Assembly: GCA_037039685.1 (NCBI GenBank)
Contig: JAWNGF010000004.1
Location: 4,836,001-4,900,000, forward strand
DNA length: 64,000 nucleotides
Direction of reading: 5' to 3'
Source of the DNA: Ceratobasidium sp. AG-K
Lineage: Eukaryota; Basidiomycota; Agaricomycetes; Cantharellales; Ceratobasidiaceae
Position numbers and translations under genes: made by a program. Shown here piece by piece: positions 35,891 to 48,978 of the stretch. The notes under the pieces are model-generated. The model ran no database searches and was not told where the DNA came from. It saw only the letters and a program-made list of their open reading frames with translations. The number at the start of each line of letters is the position of its first letter. Positions within the stretch are counted from its first letter, which is position 1.

Positions 35891-38451
35891 GGGTATTCCG
35901 CCATTCATACGTAATCTGTTTGCTATAATAGGGACTCATCTCGCCGCGTCCTTGACTTCATTCACTCAATATGTATGCGGAATCACCATATCATTTAGTA
36001 TTCATTTCGATTCTATTCTCGAAGAGTATGATGTTATTCGTCGCATACGCAGGTTTATTTTATTGTCGTTTGTGGCGATGTATATTTGTAGCTGTAGTTG
36101 CTGTAAACGTTAGTAGCTGGTAACCTGCCTCCTGTAGTTACTCAAATGCATATGTACTCCCTATTCCAATCACCAATTCATTCGGGCGCTCGCACATGGT
36201 CTGGTCGTTGGAAGTGCTAGAGCCTCGGTATTGGTGTCCGAAGTTTGATTCGTCCCTTTGCTTGAGCAGTGTGACCATATTTTGAACGTGTCTTCGAAAC
36301 ATCTGATTATAATTCTCCAAGTAGCGTGTATGCCTCTCGTCCTGCAGCGTGATGGTGACGCTCGTGGAACGCACTACACACGTGCACTCGTTGTTGCACT
36401 TATTGTCTAGACTTGGTTCACGCGCTGGGCACGTGCTCACTTTTCCTTGTATGGTGTGTTCTCCTGAAAGAGAACAAAGCCCTCGCATATCCGGTATCCG
36501 GTACGCCATTGTCGTGACAGTGAATTTTGCTGGTAGCCAGTACTGTCAAATAGCCATACGCACAAACGCACGCGGCAATCAGTATGCATTCTGGGCACTA
36601 ACAGCGATGTACGTCAGGGATAAGGGTGCAGCCTGTGCATTACTATATCTCGGGTATGGTACAGGATGTAGCAACGATGAGCTTATTCGAGGTTCGTTGT
36701 CGCCGATCGACGCGACGTGTATCACTTGACGTACTGTATGACTCAGTGAATAGGGTTATCTGTGCTTATATGCTAACCAACACATGTCAATTAAGCTATG
36801 CATGTACCTACGCTATCAACGAGATAGCCAGGCTCTCCTGTGCCAGTGTTGATACCTGATATGCCAACAGTGGTATGATGCCCTACGTCTAATCTGATAC
36901 AAAAGATGTTGCATTCAGTCGGATTTGGATTGCAATCCCGAGATCACCACTTCAGTTATTGGACCCCTAACTTGTAGCACAACTGGGGTTCACCTGCGAG
37001 CTTGCACCTCACAATGCTCCTCCTATACTTCACTTCAATGCCCAATCATATTGCTCTCCATCTTGGTAGCGCAAGCTCAAAGGCTGCGTCTACCCTTCCC
37101 TCCTGATAGAACCTGCGATAGAACGTCTCGCGGCAAGGCTAGTCTATACTTGTCCGTATCCAAGAATCCAAAGATAGGTACGCAAATTGAACTCCATAGG
37201 ATGGGCGCGAAGCCCATCAGGCTTTCATGACCACCCTCAGAACATGGGCCTATGGGATTGCTTACCGGCAGCTCCGCAGTCCCATGTACATTAGGCTGAA
37301 GAAGTGTATCGAATGCACGCCAGTGAAACCATTGGTGAGCAGCGGCTGGAATGTATTGGAGTCCCTCGATGCTGCGCGTGGGCGTACCATCGAGCGTAAG
37401 TTAGTGAGCCACGTCTACACTGGTACCCGCCACGGCGCGATCTACGTGTGCATACGTGTAATCATACCATGCGCCACGTTTGGGAGATCACCAAACTCTC
37501 ACTTGGCGCATACTGCGGCCGCTAGCCTTCGTCCTAGGTCAGTCGCGAGGCCCAGGTTGGGCGTAGCTCGCACTGCATGGCGCTGTGGAGCGGCTTCGAG
37601 TTCCGCCGCTCGGCGGGCATGAACACCCCGGCTAGCGGCGCCCGACGCTTTTCTTGCCTTTGAACTACTACCCGCTATTTTGTAAGCCGGGATGACTCCA
37701 GCAATGCCGCGCCCCTCAAATATGTTCTAGCGTATGTTTGGGGGTGTGCATAGCGTGAATGCCAATTATATATGACTTGACTTCAAATGAACGCGCATCA
37801 GAATTTGTATGCGAAACACAAGCTAGGAGATTCGGGCCCGCAAGAACGGGATGAGCACCGCATATGGAACTCGGTGCATACGCTGCGGCGAAGGCCAGGT
37901 TAGCTCGGCCCTCAAAAGCTGGGAACTGCCACTGGAGGGGGGGGAGGTTTCAACGCAGTAACGTGAACTCAGAACAGCTTTGGAGTCGCGTACGATCTGT
38001 GCCCTATGCCTGAGATTTAGCGAATAAACCCGTATCCGTGCTTACAGTGGATGTGATTGGGGTTGGGATGCATATGGTGGCCATTCGAGAGATCCATTTG
38101 GCACGTGAGGGGACTGTGCCTTAGCGCCGGTGACATATTGCATGCTGACTAATCCCGCTTGGAAGTCGCAACCGCCCACTCTACGTTTTCTCACAGTTAC
38201 ACCATCCTCAGGGCTATACCCGAAGCTTGAAGCAAACTCTCTGGGCCATAATTGCGAGACAAATTAGCCTTGCTCTAACATTATCGAGGAATATCCGGAA
38301 TACAAGCCGATACAAGGACGCCTGTGGCGGGTGAGCATCCTCGACTATCTTTGAATGCCGCGAATCGTTAAGACAAGGATCATTTGTATCGACCAACGCT
38401 CTACCAGACTTGTTAATTCTACACTCAACGTGCCATTACGCGACTTGAACC
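35891..38451. other. Intergenic region upstream of the flippase
   Basis: About 2.5 kb without a convincing gene. A 131-codon ORF at 37227-37622 (+) starts with ATG but is Arg/Ala-rich at its end and matches nothing I know. GC content rises around 37500-37650 without a clear feature. The promoter of the P4-ATPase should lie in the last few hundred bases; no TATA box stands out. Confidence 0.4.
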
Positions 38452-41400
38452 ATGGCTCATCGCGACATTCCCCCACCCACCCAAGACGACTTCGTGTCAC
38501 TCGTGTCACGCTCCAATCCAGCAGCATCCCAACAATACCAATCAGGCTCTAATGCTGCCTATGCACCTGCCGGAACATATCCCCCACGAAACCCAACGTC
38601 ACCAGGAGCGGGCCAACCTATGGACCCATTCTTTGATGACGAGGAAGACGACGACGCGAACCCCTTCGGAGACGGGCGAGGAAACCCATTTACGGACAAA
38701 CATGCAGCGCAGGGATCTTCAGCGGGAAACGCGTACGGAATGTCGACACCGAGCTTGGGGTTGGCATCAAACGCTGCACCGCCCGCCGGCGTTGGTGCGA
38801 GCACCTCAACTGTTGCACTAGGGAAGGACGGGATGCCGCCAGGCTGGGCGTTTGACGATGACGAACCAGTAAACCAACCAGCGGGTTCACGGTCAGCACC
38901 TGCTAAGAGTTCTGGTGGTGGAATCAAGACCGTAATGAAGAAGCCGGGCGGAGGGTGGAAATGGCCGTGGTCAAAGCAAAAGGAGTTGCAGGGCGAGAGG
39001 ACCGTGTGGATGAACGACCAGGCTCGCAATATTGGAGAGGGATATCCCAATAATTATGTGAGCACGAGCAAGTACAATCTTGTCACATTTGTGCCCAAGT
39101 TCTTGGTCGGTGTGTACTTTTTGCTTTTGGTGTCAATGCCCGACGTTAACAATCCAATTTTAGAACAATTTTCGAAATATGCGAATGTCTTCTTCCTGTT
39201 CACCGCCCTCATTCAACAAGTACCTGGTGTTAGTCCTACGAACAGGTATACCACCATTGCCCCGCTGTCTCTTGTCCTGCTCGCTAGCGCTTTCAAGGAG
39301 GTCTCCGAAGATTTGGTGAGAACCTAGTTCATCTACCCCTTGCCGATTCATTGGACGTTCTCACCCTCCGAATCTAAGAGATGACAACTCACCTCATTGC
39401 ATCTGTCCTGTTAATAGAAACGACACCAATCAGACGCCGAGCTCAATTCGCGCACATGTCAAGTTCTTGATCCAAATACTGTGTCTTTCGTTCCCAAGGC
39501 GTGGAAGGATGTGCGTGTAGGAGATTTGATTCGGTGCGAGCTACTTTGGCACATTTTGGTTGGGATCTAAGTTGGGAGTTTACAGGTTGGAGAGCGACGG
39601 ATTTATTCCCGCAGACATGCTTTTGTTGTCTAGTTCAGAACCTGAAGGCTTGGCTTATATCGAAACCAGTAATCTCGATGGGTGAGCTCTGTCAAAGCTG
39701 TGTTCAAGTGTCTCGCTAACCTCGTAACCCTAGTGAAACCAACCTCAAGATTAAACAAGCAACACATCAAACTTCGCACCTCACCAGTCCTGCATTAGTC
39801 GCGCGCCTCGCCGGGCGCCTGCGCTCCGAACAGCCCAACAACTCACTCTACACCTACGAAGGCACTCTCGAACTCAATGGCCAACAGATCCCCATGAGCC
39901 CAGACCAGATGTTACTGCGTGGAGCACAACTGCGGAACACACCGTGGGTTTATGGCTTGGTCGTGTTTACCGGGCACGAGACCAAATTAATGCGGAACGC
40001 TACGTGAGTCATCCCCCAGGCTGTGTGGGACTAATATTAATCGGTGATGGTCACATAGGGCTGCACCGATTAAACGCACTGCGGTCGAGCGCCAAGTCAA
40101 TACGCAAATTGTGTTCTTGTTTATCGTGCTTTTGGCATTGTCGTTGTCTTCGACTATTGGGAGCAGTATTCGACAGGTACCTTGGTTTGTTTTCTCATTT
40201 GGAACATAGGGGCTAATGTTGTGATTAGTGGTTCTTTGCAAAGAATCAGTGGTATCTGCTTAGCTCCGAACTTGTCGGGAACAGGGGTAAGTTATCATAC
40301 TTGGGCTGTACGTGGTTTAACTGACCCGCCGGTAATTATAGTCAAGGGATTCGTTGAGGGTATGATTTCTACTTTTGGCAGATCGGCAATTCAAACTGAC
40401 TGGCGCCCAATAGACATGTTGACGTTTATTATTCTCTACAATAACCTTATTCCCATCTCGTATGTTCCTGATCTACGCGCGTTTGTGCACCACTGACATC
40501 AGCGATCAGGCTCATTGTCACAATGGAAGTCGTCAAGTACCAGCAGGCCCAACTCATCAATTCGGATCTCGACATGTATTATGCCAAAACCGACACACCC
40601 GCTCTCTGCCGTACATCCTCGCTCGTTGAAGAACTTGGCCAAATCGAATACATATTCTCGGACAAGACCGGCACGCTTACTCGAAACGAAATGGAGTTCC
40701 GTCAAGCCTCGATCGCCGGGATCGCATATTCTGACGTTGTCGATGAGAGCAAACGCGGCGAGGTCGGAGAAAACGGAGAGGTTATCGGCGGACAACGGAC
40801 GTTTGACGAGCTACGTAAAATAGACCGGGCCCAAGGTGTTGGAGCTGGTAGTAGCAAAGAGGTCTTCGTGGTCAGGGAATTCCTGAGTTTGTTGGCTGTG
40901 TGTCATACGGTCATTCCGGAGATGAAGGGTGAAAAGCTAGTGTATCAAGCTAGTAGCCCTGATGAGGCAGCCCTGGTCGCCGGAGCGGAGTTGCTGGGTT
41001 ACAAGTTCTACGTAAGTCACATTCGCTTTTTACCCTGGTTTTGGCCAATCGCTAACTCGTTATGGCGTTCAGCAACGTAAACCCAAGTCGGTATTTGTCG
41101 AGATTGGTGGACAACAGCGGCAGTTTGATATACTGAACGTGTGCGAGTTTAACTCGACCCGGAAGCGCATGTCAACTGTCGTTCGCGGACCGGATGGCAA
41201 GATCAAGTTGTTCTGCAAAGGCGCCGATACAGTTATTCTTGAGCGGCTAAGCGTGAATCAGCCATATACCGAACAGACGTTGGTTCACCTCGAGGTGAGT
41301 ATTCTCGATTAATCGCATCGAGTGGCTAACTTACCAGTATACAGGATTACGCCACTGAAGGACTGCGAACTCTATGCCTGGCGATGCGCGAGATCCCCGA

Positions 41401-43598
41401 AGCCGAGTATCAACAATGGTCGGCAATCTATGACCAGGCGGCGGCAACCATCAACGGACGTGGTGAGGCACTTGACAAGGCAGCTGAGATTATCGAAAAG
41501 GAGTTGTTCTTACTGGGTGCGACTGCCATCGAGGACAAGCTCCAGGAGGGCGTGCCGGAAACTATTCATACGCTTCAAATGGCTGGTATCAAGGTTCGTA
41601 AGGGCGTTTGCGCTATGGGAAAGTTCTAATGCGAACATCTGTGGGATTAGGTCTGGGTCCTTACGGGTGATAGGCAAGAAACCGCGATCAACATTGGAAT
41701 GTCATGTCGTTTAATTTCAGAGTCAATGAACTTGGTAAGCATATTGCAACGCGGTGTTGATATTATCCTAACGTAGTGAGTTCACAGGTCATTATCAATG
41801 AGGAAAACGCACACGACACCCAGGAATTTATTACCAAGCGACTCAATGCAATCAAGAACCAACGCAAGTCGGGAGAACTTGAGGATTTGGCATTGGTCAT
41901 TGGTTTGTGAATATCTATTCACCCCCTTACTCTGCTAACGAGACTGATTGGACAGACGGAAAAAGTTTAACATGGGCTCTGGAAAAAGAAATCTCCAAGA
42001 CGTTCCTAGAACTCGCAATCTTGTGCAAGGCGGTTGTATGCTGTGAGTTGGGCCCACGGAAACATATATGCGTACTCAACCCGCTCCTACAGGTCGTGTA
42101 TCCCCACTCCAAAAAGCGTTGGTCGTCAAACTGGTCAAGAAAAACCAAAAGTCCATTTTGCTCGCAATTGGCGACGGAGCAAACGACGTCAGCATGATTC
42201 AGGCCGCACATGTCGGCGTTGGTATTTCTGGTGTCGAGGTGAGTTGTATTTCTACCGAGTTACGAGTAGAATTTGACAATTTGTTAGGGTTTGCAAGCTG
42301 CTCGTTCCGCAGATGTCGCAATTTCACAGTTCCGCTACCTGAAGAAGCTATTGCTCGTGCACGGTTCTTGGAGCTATCAACGCTTGTCGAAGCTTATTTT
42401 GTGTAAGTCGTATTACCATCATTGGTCGATTCCTAACCAACAGCTCTGCTTAGACTCGTTCTACAAGAACATCGTTCTGTACATGACGCAATACTGGGTA
42501 TGGAACCGTGTGCACGCCCTTGGCATATTGCATTGACCATTCTTCCATTAGTTCTCATTCTTCAACAACTTCTCTGGTCAAATTGCCAACGAATCATGGA
42601 CGCTATCCTTCTATAATGTCATTTTCACAGTCTTACCGCCGCTGGTTATTGGCATCTTTGATCAGTTTGTCTCTGCGCGCATGCTCGATCGATACCCGCA
42701 GTTGTACATGCTTGGTCAACAAAATGCGTTCTTCACGCCAACCAGCTTCTGGCTATGGTTTGCAAACGCCATCTATCACAGCCTGGTGAGTATTTCTACA
42801 TATCCCTTCGTACTACTCATAGACCATGCTCCTGTGACAGGTGACATTTGGCTTTTCGATCATCTTGTTCTGGGGCGACTTGAAGCAGGCATCTGGTCTC
42901 GACACTGGTCATTGGTTCTGGGGCACCGTACTCTACATGGTGGTGTTGTTGACTGTATTGGGTAAAGCAGCCTTGGTTTCCGAGTAAGTTGTTATTAAAT
43001 TTTGACTATTACATCCATCTGACAACTTGGTAGCTTGTGGACCAAATACACTGTTGCTGGTACGTAAGCCCTGCTCGATTCAAAGTTGACGTCTAACCAT
43101 TATTTTCTAGCAATCCCCGGTTCGTTCATATTCACAATGATTTTCTTGCCGTTTTACGCCTGGGCCGCTCCCGCGATTGGATTCTCTACTGAATACGCTG
43201 GGATCGTCCCGCAGTTGTGGACAAATTTGGTGTTCTATCTCACAATCCTTCTGGTGCCAATGGTTTGCCTTATCCGCGACTATGTGTGGAAGTAGTGAGT
43301 ACATGACGGTTATTCAGCTCGTCTGAAACTAACAACTTGACCTTCCAGTTACCGCCGTACCTACTCTCCAGCATCGTATCACATCGCGCAGGAGCTCCAA
43401 AAGTACAATATCCCAGATTACCGTCCCCGTCAAGAGCAATTCCAAAAGGCAATCAAGAAAGTGCGTGCAACACAGCGCATGCGCAAAAATCGTGGGTTTG
43501 CATTTAGTCAGACCGAGGACGGAAGCAAGCAAGACCAAGCGAGGCTCATCCGTGCGTATGATACGTCGCAATCGCACGCGCGCCCAACTGGACTTTAG
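38452..43598 (+). CDS. DRS2: P4-type ATPase, Drs2-type aminophospholipid flippase
   Basis: Moves phosphatidylserine (and probably phosphatidylethanolamine) from the lumenal to the cytosolic leaflet of trans-Golgi/endosomal membranes, driving vesicle budding with a Cdc50-type subunit. The N-terminal 180 residues are a disordered acidic tail. Then come [26 protein letters not shown] in TM1 (QQ at 39214-39219, the yeast Drs2-type residues for PS), [14 protein letters not shown], the P4 motif PISL in TM4, the phosphorylation site DKTGTLT (Asp codon 40661), [29 protein letters not shown] near 42170, ten expected helices, and a C-terminal GFAFSQTE autoregulatory motif ending at 43598. Introns are 45-60 bp and one exon is only 18 nt (40342-40359). 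All parts of the catalytic cycle are present and I found no frame break. About 1,300 residues, normal for Drs2. Confidence 0.96.
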
Positions 43599-43800
43599 AT
43601 TGTGTTATGTTTGATGTCATGAGTGATGTATTTGTACGACGTTCGTACTGTTTTTTGTTCGTTATACAACTAGAATTCCAAGGATGCATAAACCAATCCG
43701 TACTGCTGACGAATGCTCAAGGCTGCTTCAAGATCAGACAAATCATTTTACCTTAATTTCATATGATTTGCCTCTGACACATTCACTTAGTAGTATCTAC

Positions 43801-43912
43801 GTCGGTGCAACACAGGGGGGACGATTTAGATTACCAGCATCTCACAAAACCCTAGCATACTTTTAGGACGAGGTGCTTTTTTGTCTCAGACCGTCCCCCC
43901 AGTGTGGCAGAC
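43801..43912. repeat. Short inverted-repeat element between convergent genes
   Basis: The left end at 43801 (GTCGGTGCAACACAGGGGGG, then ACG) and the right end at 43891-43912 are imperfect reverse complements of about 22 bp sharing the core ACANTGGGGGGACG or its near form. The 112-bp unit is non-coding and sits between the 3' ends of the flippase and the WW-like gene. This fits a small MITE, though a convergent-gene hairpin terminator cannot be ruled out. Confidence 0.45.
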
Positions 43913-43927
43913 GGAGTCTATGGATGT

Positions 43928-45819
43928 TCACGGTGTTTCAATGACCAAAACAGCTAGGAGTAGGCAACCTGCCCAGCACAGGAGAGCCTGTGGGAGGCAG
44001 TTCCATAAAGAGAGTCGTTGGATCCCGTATTTGAATTCTTCGTACATTTGAAAGTAGGTTGCCTTTGAATACGAGTTAGTGGGTAACTGTTTGAGACGGC
44101 ATGGGTCAATACACATACGGCATCCGCAGCGTGCTGGCCGGTATTCTTCAGTTCGTTGGTTAGATGGTAGCTTAGGCATAGAGATAGTAACGAGGTTATA
44201 GCTGCAGCTCGTTGCAGCACCTGTCCAAAAAACGATTGTACCCGACTAATATGGGTACAGGCGCTGTTCATGTGATATTAGCGGCCGTAGGGTCCAAGCG
44301 CCTGGGCTCACATTAACATCATGCCCGCCTACTCAAATAGGTTCTATCTCTCAGTATTATCTCGGTTGAGTAAAAATGCTAACCAAGTTCCGAATTTCTT
44401 TCCACTCCTCCAAATAGCAAGCCTTGTATTCTCTCCAAGACTGAGTGTATGCGATGCGATCAGCCCAGGTGCGTGAACATCGGTTGAGGTGCTTCTCGCC
44501 AAGACCAAGTATGAGATAAAAGTTTATCATCGCATAGTGGTCTTGGAACGAGGGTGGGTTGTTGTCCAGAGAGTCAAATCGGTCTAGGCGAGCGTCCTGA
44601 GTCCCATGCCGATTCAACAGTTGGGCCCTTATAAAAAGGCCAAACAGCCTAGCTGATTACATGCACCCTCACGTTCATAAACCAAAAGACAACATTTCGT
44701 AAGATAAGCGTACCAGTCACCCATGTTTGTCGATCGCTGGGGCCTTCTCCAAAAGAATTTAGGACATCGAGATGGGTGCGTATGTCACTAGCAGACATAG
44801 GTGAGGTGGAGCCTTCAGATGTTGCCGCATCTAGGGAAGAGCCGTAGTTGAGACTAGGGGTGTATTGATGAAAATAATAGCCACTAACCGGTAGCATATC
44901 CCGCCAGAAGCTCTTTCAACTCTTCAAAGTATTGTGGTTCCACAGCCCGGTGGCAGGGATAGTACTCGACGTGTTTCCAATACTCCTCTCGCAACATCGT
45001 CTCTATGTCAAGATGCACACACTTAGACCCAGCCAACTAGGATATCTGAAAGCCACACACCCTTTATCGTGCCTTCCGCTTCATGAATGCTGTCAGGTTC
45101 TTTATCACCACCCCAAAAAATTGACCGGTCTATATGGTCCACTATGTAGTACTTAAATTGGGGCGGATCACCCAAGTTGTCAAGCTCGACATAGAACTCA
45201 ACATCTTCATGAAATTCAAAGTTTTCTTGAGTGTCTTTCAGGGACTTTAAAATGCGCCAGATAATGCCGATTGCAGTCACACACGCTTGTTGATTTGAGG
45301 ATCGTCCATATTATCGGTGGTGACAAACTTGTCTTGATGAAAATACGGGAGCCCCTCAGGATGGACATATGTTCTGAATCGCCATCGTTCGTTAACGATA
45401 ATTGTACGATTTTTTACTTCGTTGACAGTAGTCCTGGTTCTTGAGTTCAATTTGTTTCGCCGCACTGGCTTTGCACTTGAGTTGCTAGCCTTGCGCGGCC
45501 GTGGCACATCAGACTTGGCTCGTCGGTGTGTCCGTGTTCCAGCACCGGGCCGGGATCTCGAGTAACTGAGTGACACCGCAACGACAGTCAACTCGTTCTT
45601 CTCAGGTTGCCGATGGATGTCCTACAGAACTACGACTTACCGCTGGCTCTGGGAAGGTAGACCCGGTTTGACACAGTGCCTCCAACATATTTCATCGAGT
45701 GGTTCTATGCCAAGGTCAGGGCACAGAACCTCACAGTTAGATCCATTCTCAGCCAGATACGTCACTAGTGCAGCAACCGATGAATTTAGGTTAGACTGAG
45801 GTAATTTCTCTGTACACAT
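43928..45819 (-). CDS. Uncharacterised membrane-anchored protein, WW-like family, copy 2
   Basis: Minus-strand gene starting at 45819 (MCTEKLPQSN). Exon 1 ends at QSQ and joins in phase to YSRSRPGAG when the intron runs from the GTAAGT after CAGAGCCAGCG to the CAG before TTACTCGAG. A basic linker precedes ERWRFRTYVHPEGLPYFHQ, a WW-like strand pattern, followed by DDPQINKRV. Later parts match copy 1: KYYIVDHIDRSIFW, LTSEGSTCPMS-like (ATSEGSTSPMS), ARLDRF, CSRTWADRIAYTQSW, QHAADA, and a last exon YEEFKYGIQRLSLW with a final membrane helix. Two helices near the C-terminus suggest anchoring in an internal membrane. It lies in inverted orientation on the other side of the flippase from copy 1. No catalytic residues are evident and function is unknown. 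Confidence 0.68.
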
Positions 45820-45951
45820 GATAGCTGGTATATCGTTATGAAGTGAGGGCTCTGCGCCGGGGGTGCTCTTCCTGATCAATACTCAGGTGTCTTAAGTACG
45901 CCGGCCTTGGCGCTCGCCAATAGTTGTTCCTAACGGGTGTAAAGGGAGTCA

Positions 45952-48900
45952 TTATTGCGCTGCGGAGCTCCGGTGTCTTGTGATTTCGCCTTGTGCTAGG
46001 CTCTTTTTTGCCCAGACCCGCAGCACATTCTTCATCACCTTTCCACTAGCGGTCTTTGGTAATTCTGTAGGCATTTCATCCTCTCCTACAAACCACACTC
46101 GACTGGGTGCATTCTGCCACATCGAGACGCCCGTCAGTATGCTTATCTCCAGCGTCTGTCATACTCCCACCTGTGGGTTCATGTTTGATTTGACCCATTC
46201 AACGATATCTTGACGTGAGAGTGATGCGGCGCTCGTTGATCCATGCCGCGGTACAATCCAGACTCCAACCGCTTCACCATACCGACTGTCTGGTACTGCG
46301 ATAGCCGCGGCCTCAACAATATCTGGGTGTAAAGTAAGGCAGTTCTCTATCTGTACTGGCGAGAGATTCTGTGAAGGTAGTCCCATAAGCAGATCCAAAA
46401 CACACTCGCTCGACGCCTACCTCTCCGCCCCTAATGATCAAGTCCTACATAAGGAAGATTGAATAACTCTTGTACTGGGTGCGTGTTAGTCTTACCTTGA
46501 TTCTTCCAGTAACTAGTAGCACAAATCGCGCAGTATATTATAAGACAGGCCCCTCGATGCACCGGATTGGCGTGCTTACTTTTCAAGTACCCTTCTTGAT
46601 CCATCACCACCTGGTCACCAGTGTGCATCCATAACGTCCCTCCGGCGTCTCTTTTCATGACTTCCTTTGTTTGTTTCGGGTCGTTCCAGTACCTAGATTG
46701 ATTGACAGCTAGTGAATAGGGGCTCAAAGTAGCTTATTTCTTGAGAAGATCCCAAGACATAGCATTGGCGCTTACCCCTTTTGTAACGTGTATCCCGCTA
46801 TACACAGTTCACCTCGGATGCCTATAAAGTTCACGATGAGCGCCTTGTTCACCGGTGGTTCCTCCTCCGAGGAACTAGGATGAGAACGTAGCACCGACCC
46901 ACTGGTACTATGTTTCCATGTTCATCGATGATCTTAGCGTGAACGTGGGGTTGTACACGACCGACACTTTCAACCCTCATTTCAAGCCGATCATCAGGTG
47001 TCGTTTGGAATGTCACCGGGCTAAACCGGGTAAGCAAGATTCATGTGAGATGTGGTGTCTGCCAGCTGACCTTGTTTCGGCTAAAAAGGAAGAATGATAC
47101 GCAGGGGTTAGGGGGAATAGACGCTTCGATCAGACAATCGACACAGCATGAAAAGGCACCACTAACTCATGCCATACGCGATCGTGAGATCTCGTAAATT
47201 GAGTCGTGAGATTAGCTTCTGCATCAAGTCGACGGGGATGGGAGATCCGGCCGCTATGCCAGTCCTGATGGTAAAAAGCCGGTAATTAAGACCACCGGCG
47301 CTTCGAATGCAATGCACGACGGGGTTGCGCACCTTAAGCTACCTATATCGACGCCGGAATCCGGACCAATTTGGTCAAGCTCGTCTAATACTCCGATGAA
47401 ATGCGTCGGCACACCGTGCAAAGCCGTACAGCGCTCGTCCGAGACCGTTCGCACAATGGCTTTGGGGTCAAATGACTGTTGGCGCGACCGGGGCACCAAG
47501 TGGTGATAGGAGATAGTCGGTAATCAGTGGCATTAGGCGATAGTGGGCGGCAATCCGTGTCAGTGGTGTGAAGGACGAGCAAGCATTTTGCAGGGTGGCT
47601 GAATGGAGTGGAAAGACGTACCTCTGACGCATATACTATGGCAGCACCATGAACCCACGCGGCCAGATTACCCAATACTAGGCGTGTATATGGTTAATGA
47701 TTACCACATACGTCATTAATTGACGGAGAACAAGTTGAATCGACCACCATGATAGAGGCAGAGGGGGGGCAAAGTTGAGGGAAGGGAAGACACAAGCAAG
47801 CCATGCAGAGGGGTTTAAATAAGTTTGAGGGCAAGGCCCAAAATGAACTAGACTCATCGAAGCAATGAAACAAGGGCGGAACGTTGCAGACTGAATCTTG
47901 ACTGGACAGCCGCATACACCTCCCGATCGAGAGTCCGTTGTTTAGCAGATTCCTATGAGTGAGCTGCGAGCACGAGGCATCACCATCTGGCTGCTCAATA
48001 ATCGGCTAAAAGGCCCACCGAGACCGCTTTCGGGAGCCCAGTCGTCCCGCTACACGTTGGCCACGTTAGCACAGCCAGAACGAACTGAGATTTACAGATC
48101 GAGCTCAGAGATTGGGACTTGCCTCGTGAACTGGAGGTTTATCACTTCATCCGGGTCAGATTCGTTTTCCGGCGTTGTTCCATACCGGGCGCTTGTTACC
48201 TCGGCGAGATTGACCGCGGCAGGCACCTTGTTCATTTCAGCCCGCAACGAGGCTCCGGTGATATCACCGGTATTGTCAACGACGAAGAGCCGCCGGAGAG
48301 ATGGGAGTGCCGGGTCGGAGATGTCCGTCCCGGCGGGAGTGGAGGATAAACTAGGTAGGACGGAGGTAATCGATTCCAAGAGATTGGATTTGCGAAGCGT
48401 TGGCGTGAGAATGAGTGTCGATGCCGAGACGGCGTTGAGTGCTGCGAGCTTTAATCAGGGTGAGTTGAGGATCAGCGATTCTACGTTTTTGGACGTACTA
48501 TTTCATGTGGTTTATACGCAGGGTTCATGGTAACAATGATGGCCCCGATACGTGCACATGCCCACTGTAATACCGCATATGCACTAGGTTCGAATCAATG
48601 ATTTACACTCCCAACTCGTTCCAATCCCAAAACGTACCTGCAGTTACCTAAAATGGTAGCAACCCTGTCTCCGCGCTTAACGCCCGCACCCACCAACCCC
48701 TGGGCCATACGTTCAATCTGGTCATCGAATTCAGCAAAGTTCCAGCGCACGTTGTGCTCGTGTCGACTTATGACCGCCGGCCTGGAGGCGTGGTGAGGGA
48801 GGATTTGGGTTTTGTAGTACTCTGGGAGGGTGAGTTCACAGAGCGGCGGATCCGTGGGACCTGAGACGATCGAGTGTGTGCCTGGGATGACAGAATGGAA

Positions 48901-48978
48901 TTGGGACAGTGGGCGTTGGTGTTTGAGCAGGTGACGTCGTATGGGCAGGTTTGACAGACGAGCGCGTCGGATGATCAT
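45952..48978 (-). CDS. Acyl-CoA synthetase (AMP-forming, ANL superfamily), probably mitochondrial
   Basis: Activates a carboxylic acid to its CoA thioester via an acyl-AMP. It starts at 48978 with a basic, Arg/Leu-rich leader (MIIRRARLSNLPIRRHLLKH) typical of a mitochondrial presequence. Motifs are the ATP loop SGTTGLPKAVS, PPLFHCF, ALHGVPTHFI, YGMTETSPV, MHTGDQ, GRIKDLIIRGGENLSPV, EAAAIAVPDSRYGE and the C-terminal TASGKV with the catalytic lysine. The overall pattern is like ACSF2-type medium-chain ligases. Splicing is unusual: SGTTG is formed across a GC-AG intron (48050-48122), TETS of YGMTETSP is a 10-nt micro-exon (47071-47080), and the 180-bp intron after PPLFHCF (47678-47857) begins ATGAGT instead of GT. 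The last point may mean a broken or mis-called donor. Stop at 45952-45954. Confidence 0.85.

Noticed and set aside
47955..48533. 192-codon plus-strand ORF
   Set aside because: It is antisense to the acyl-CoA synthetase, whose minus-strand exons (LPSLRRLFVVDNTGDITG and the SGTTG motif) occupy the same bases.
48580..48600. tRNA-like GGTTCGAATC box
   Set aside because: No A box, no acceptor-stem complement and no CC after the T-loop. It lies at an intron end in the acyl-CoA synthetase.
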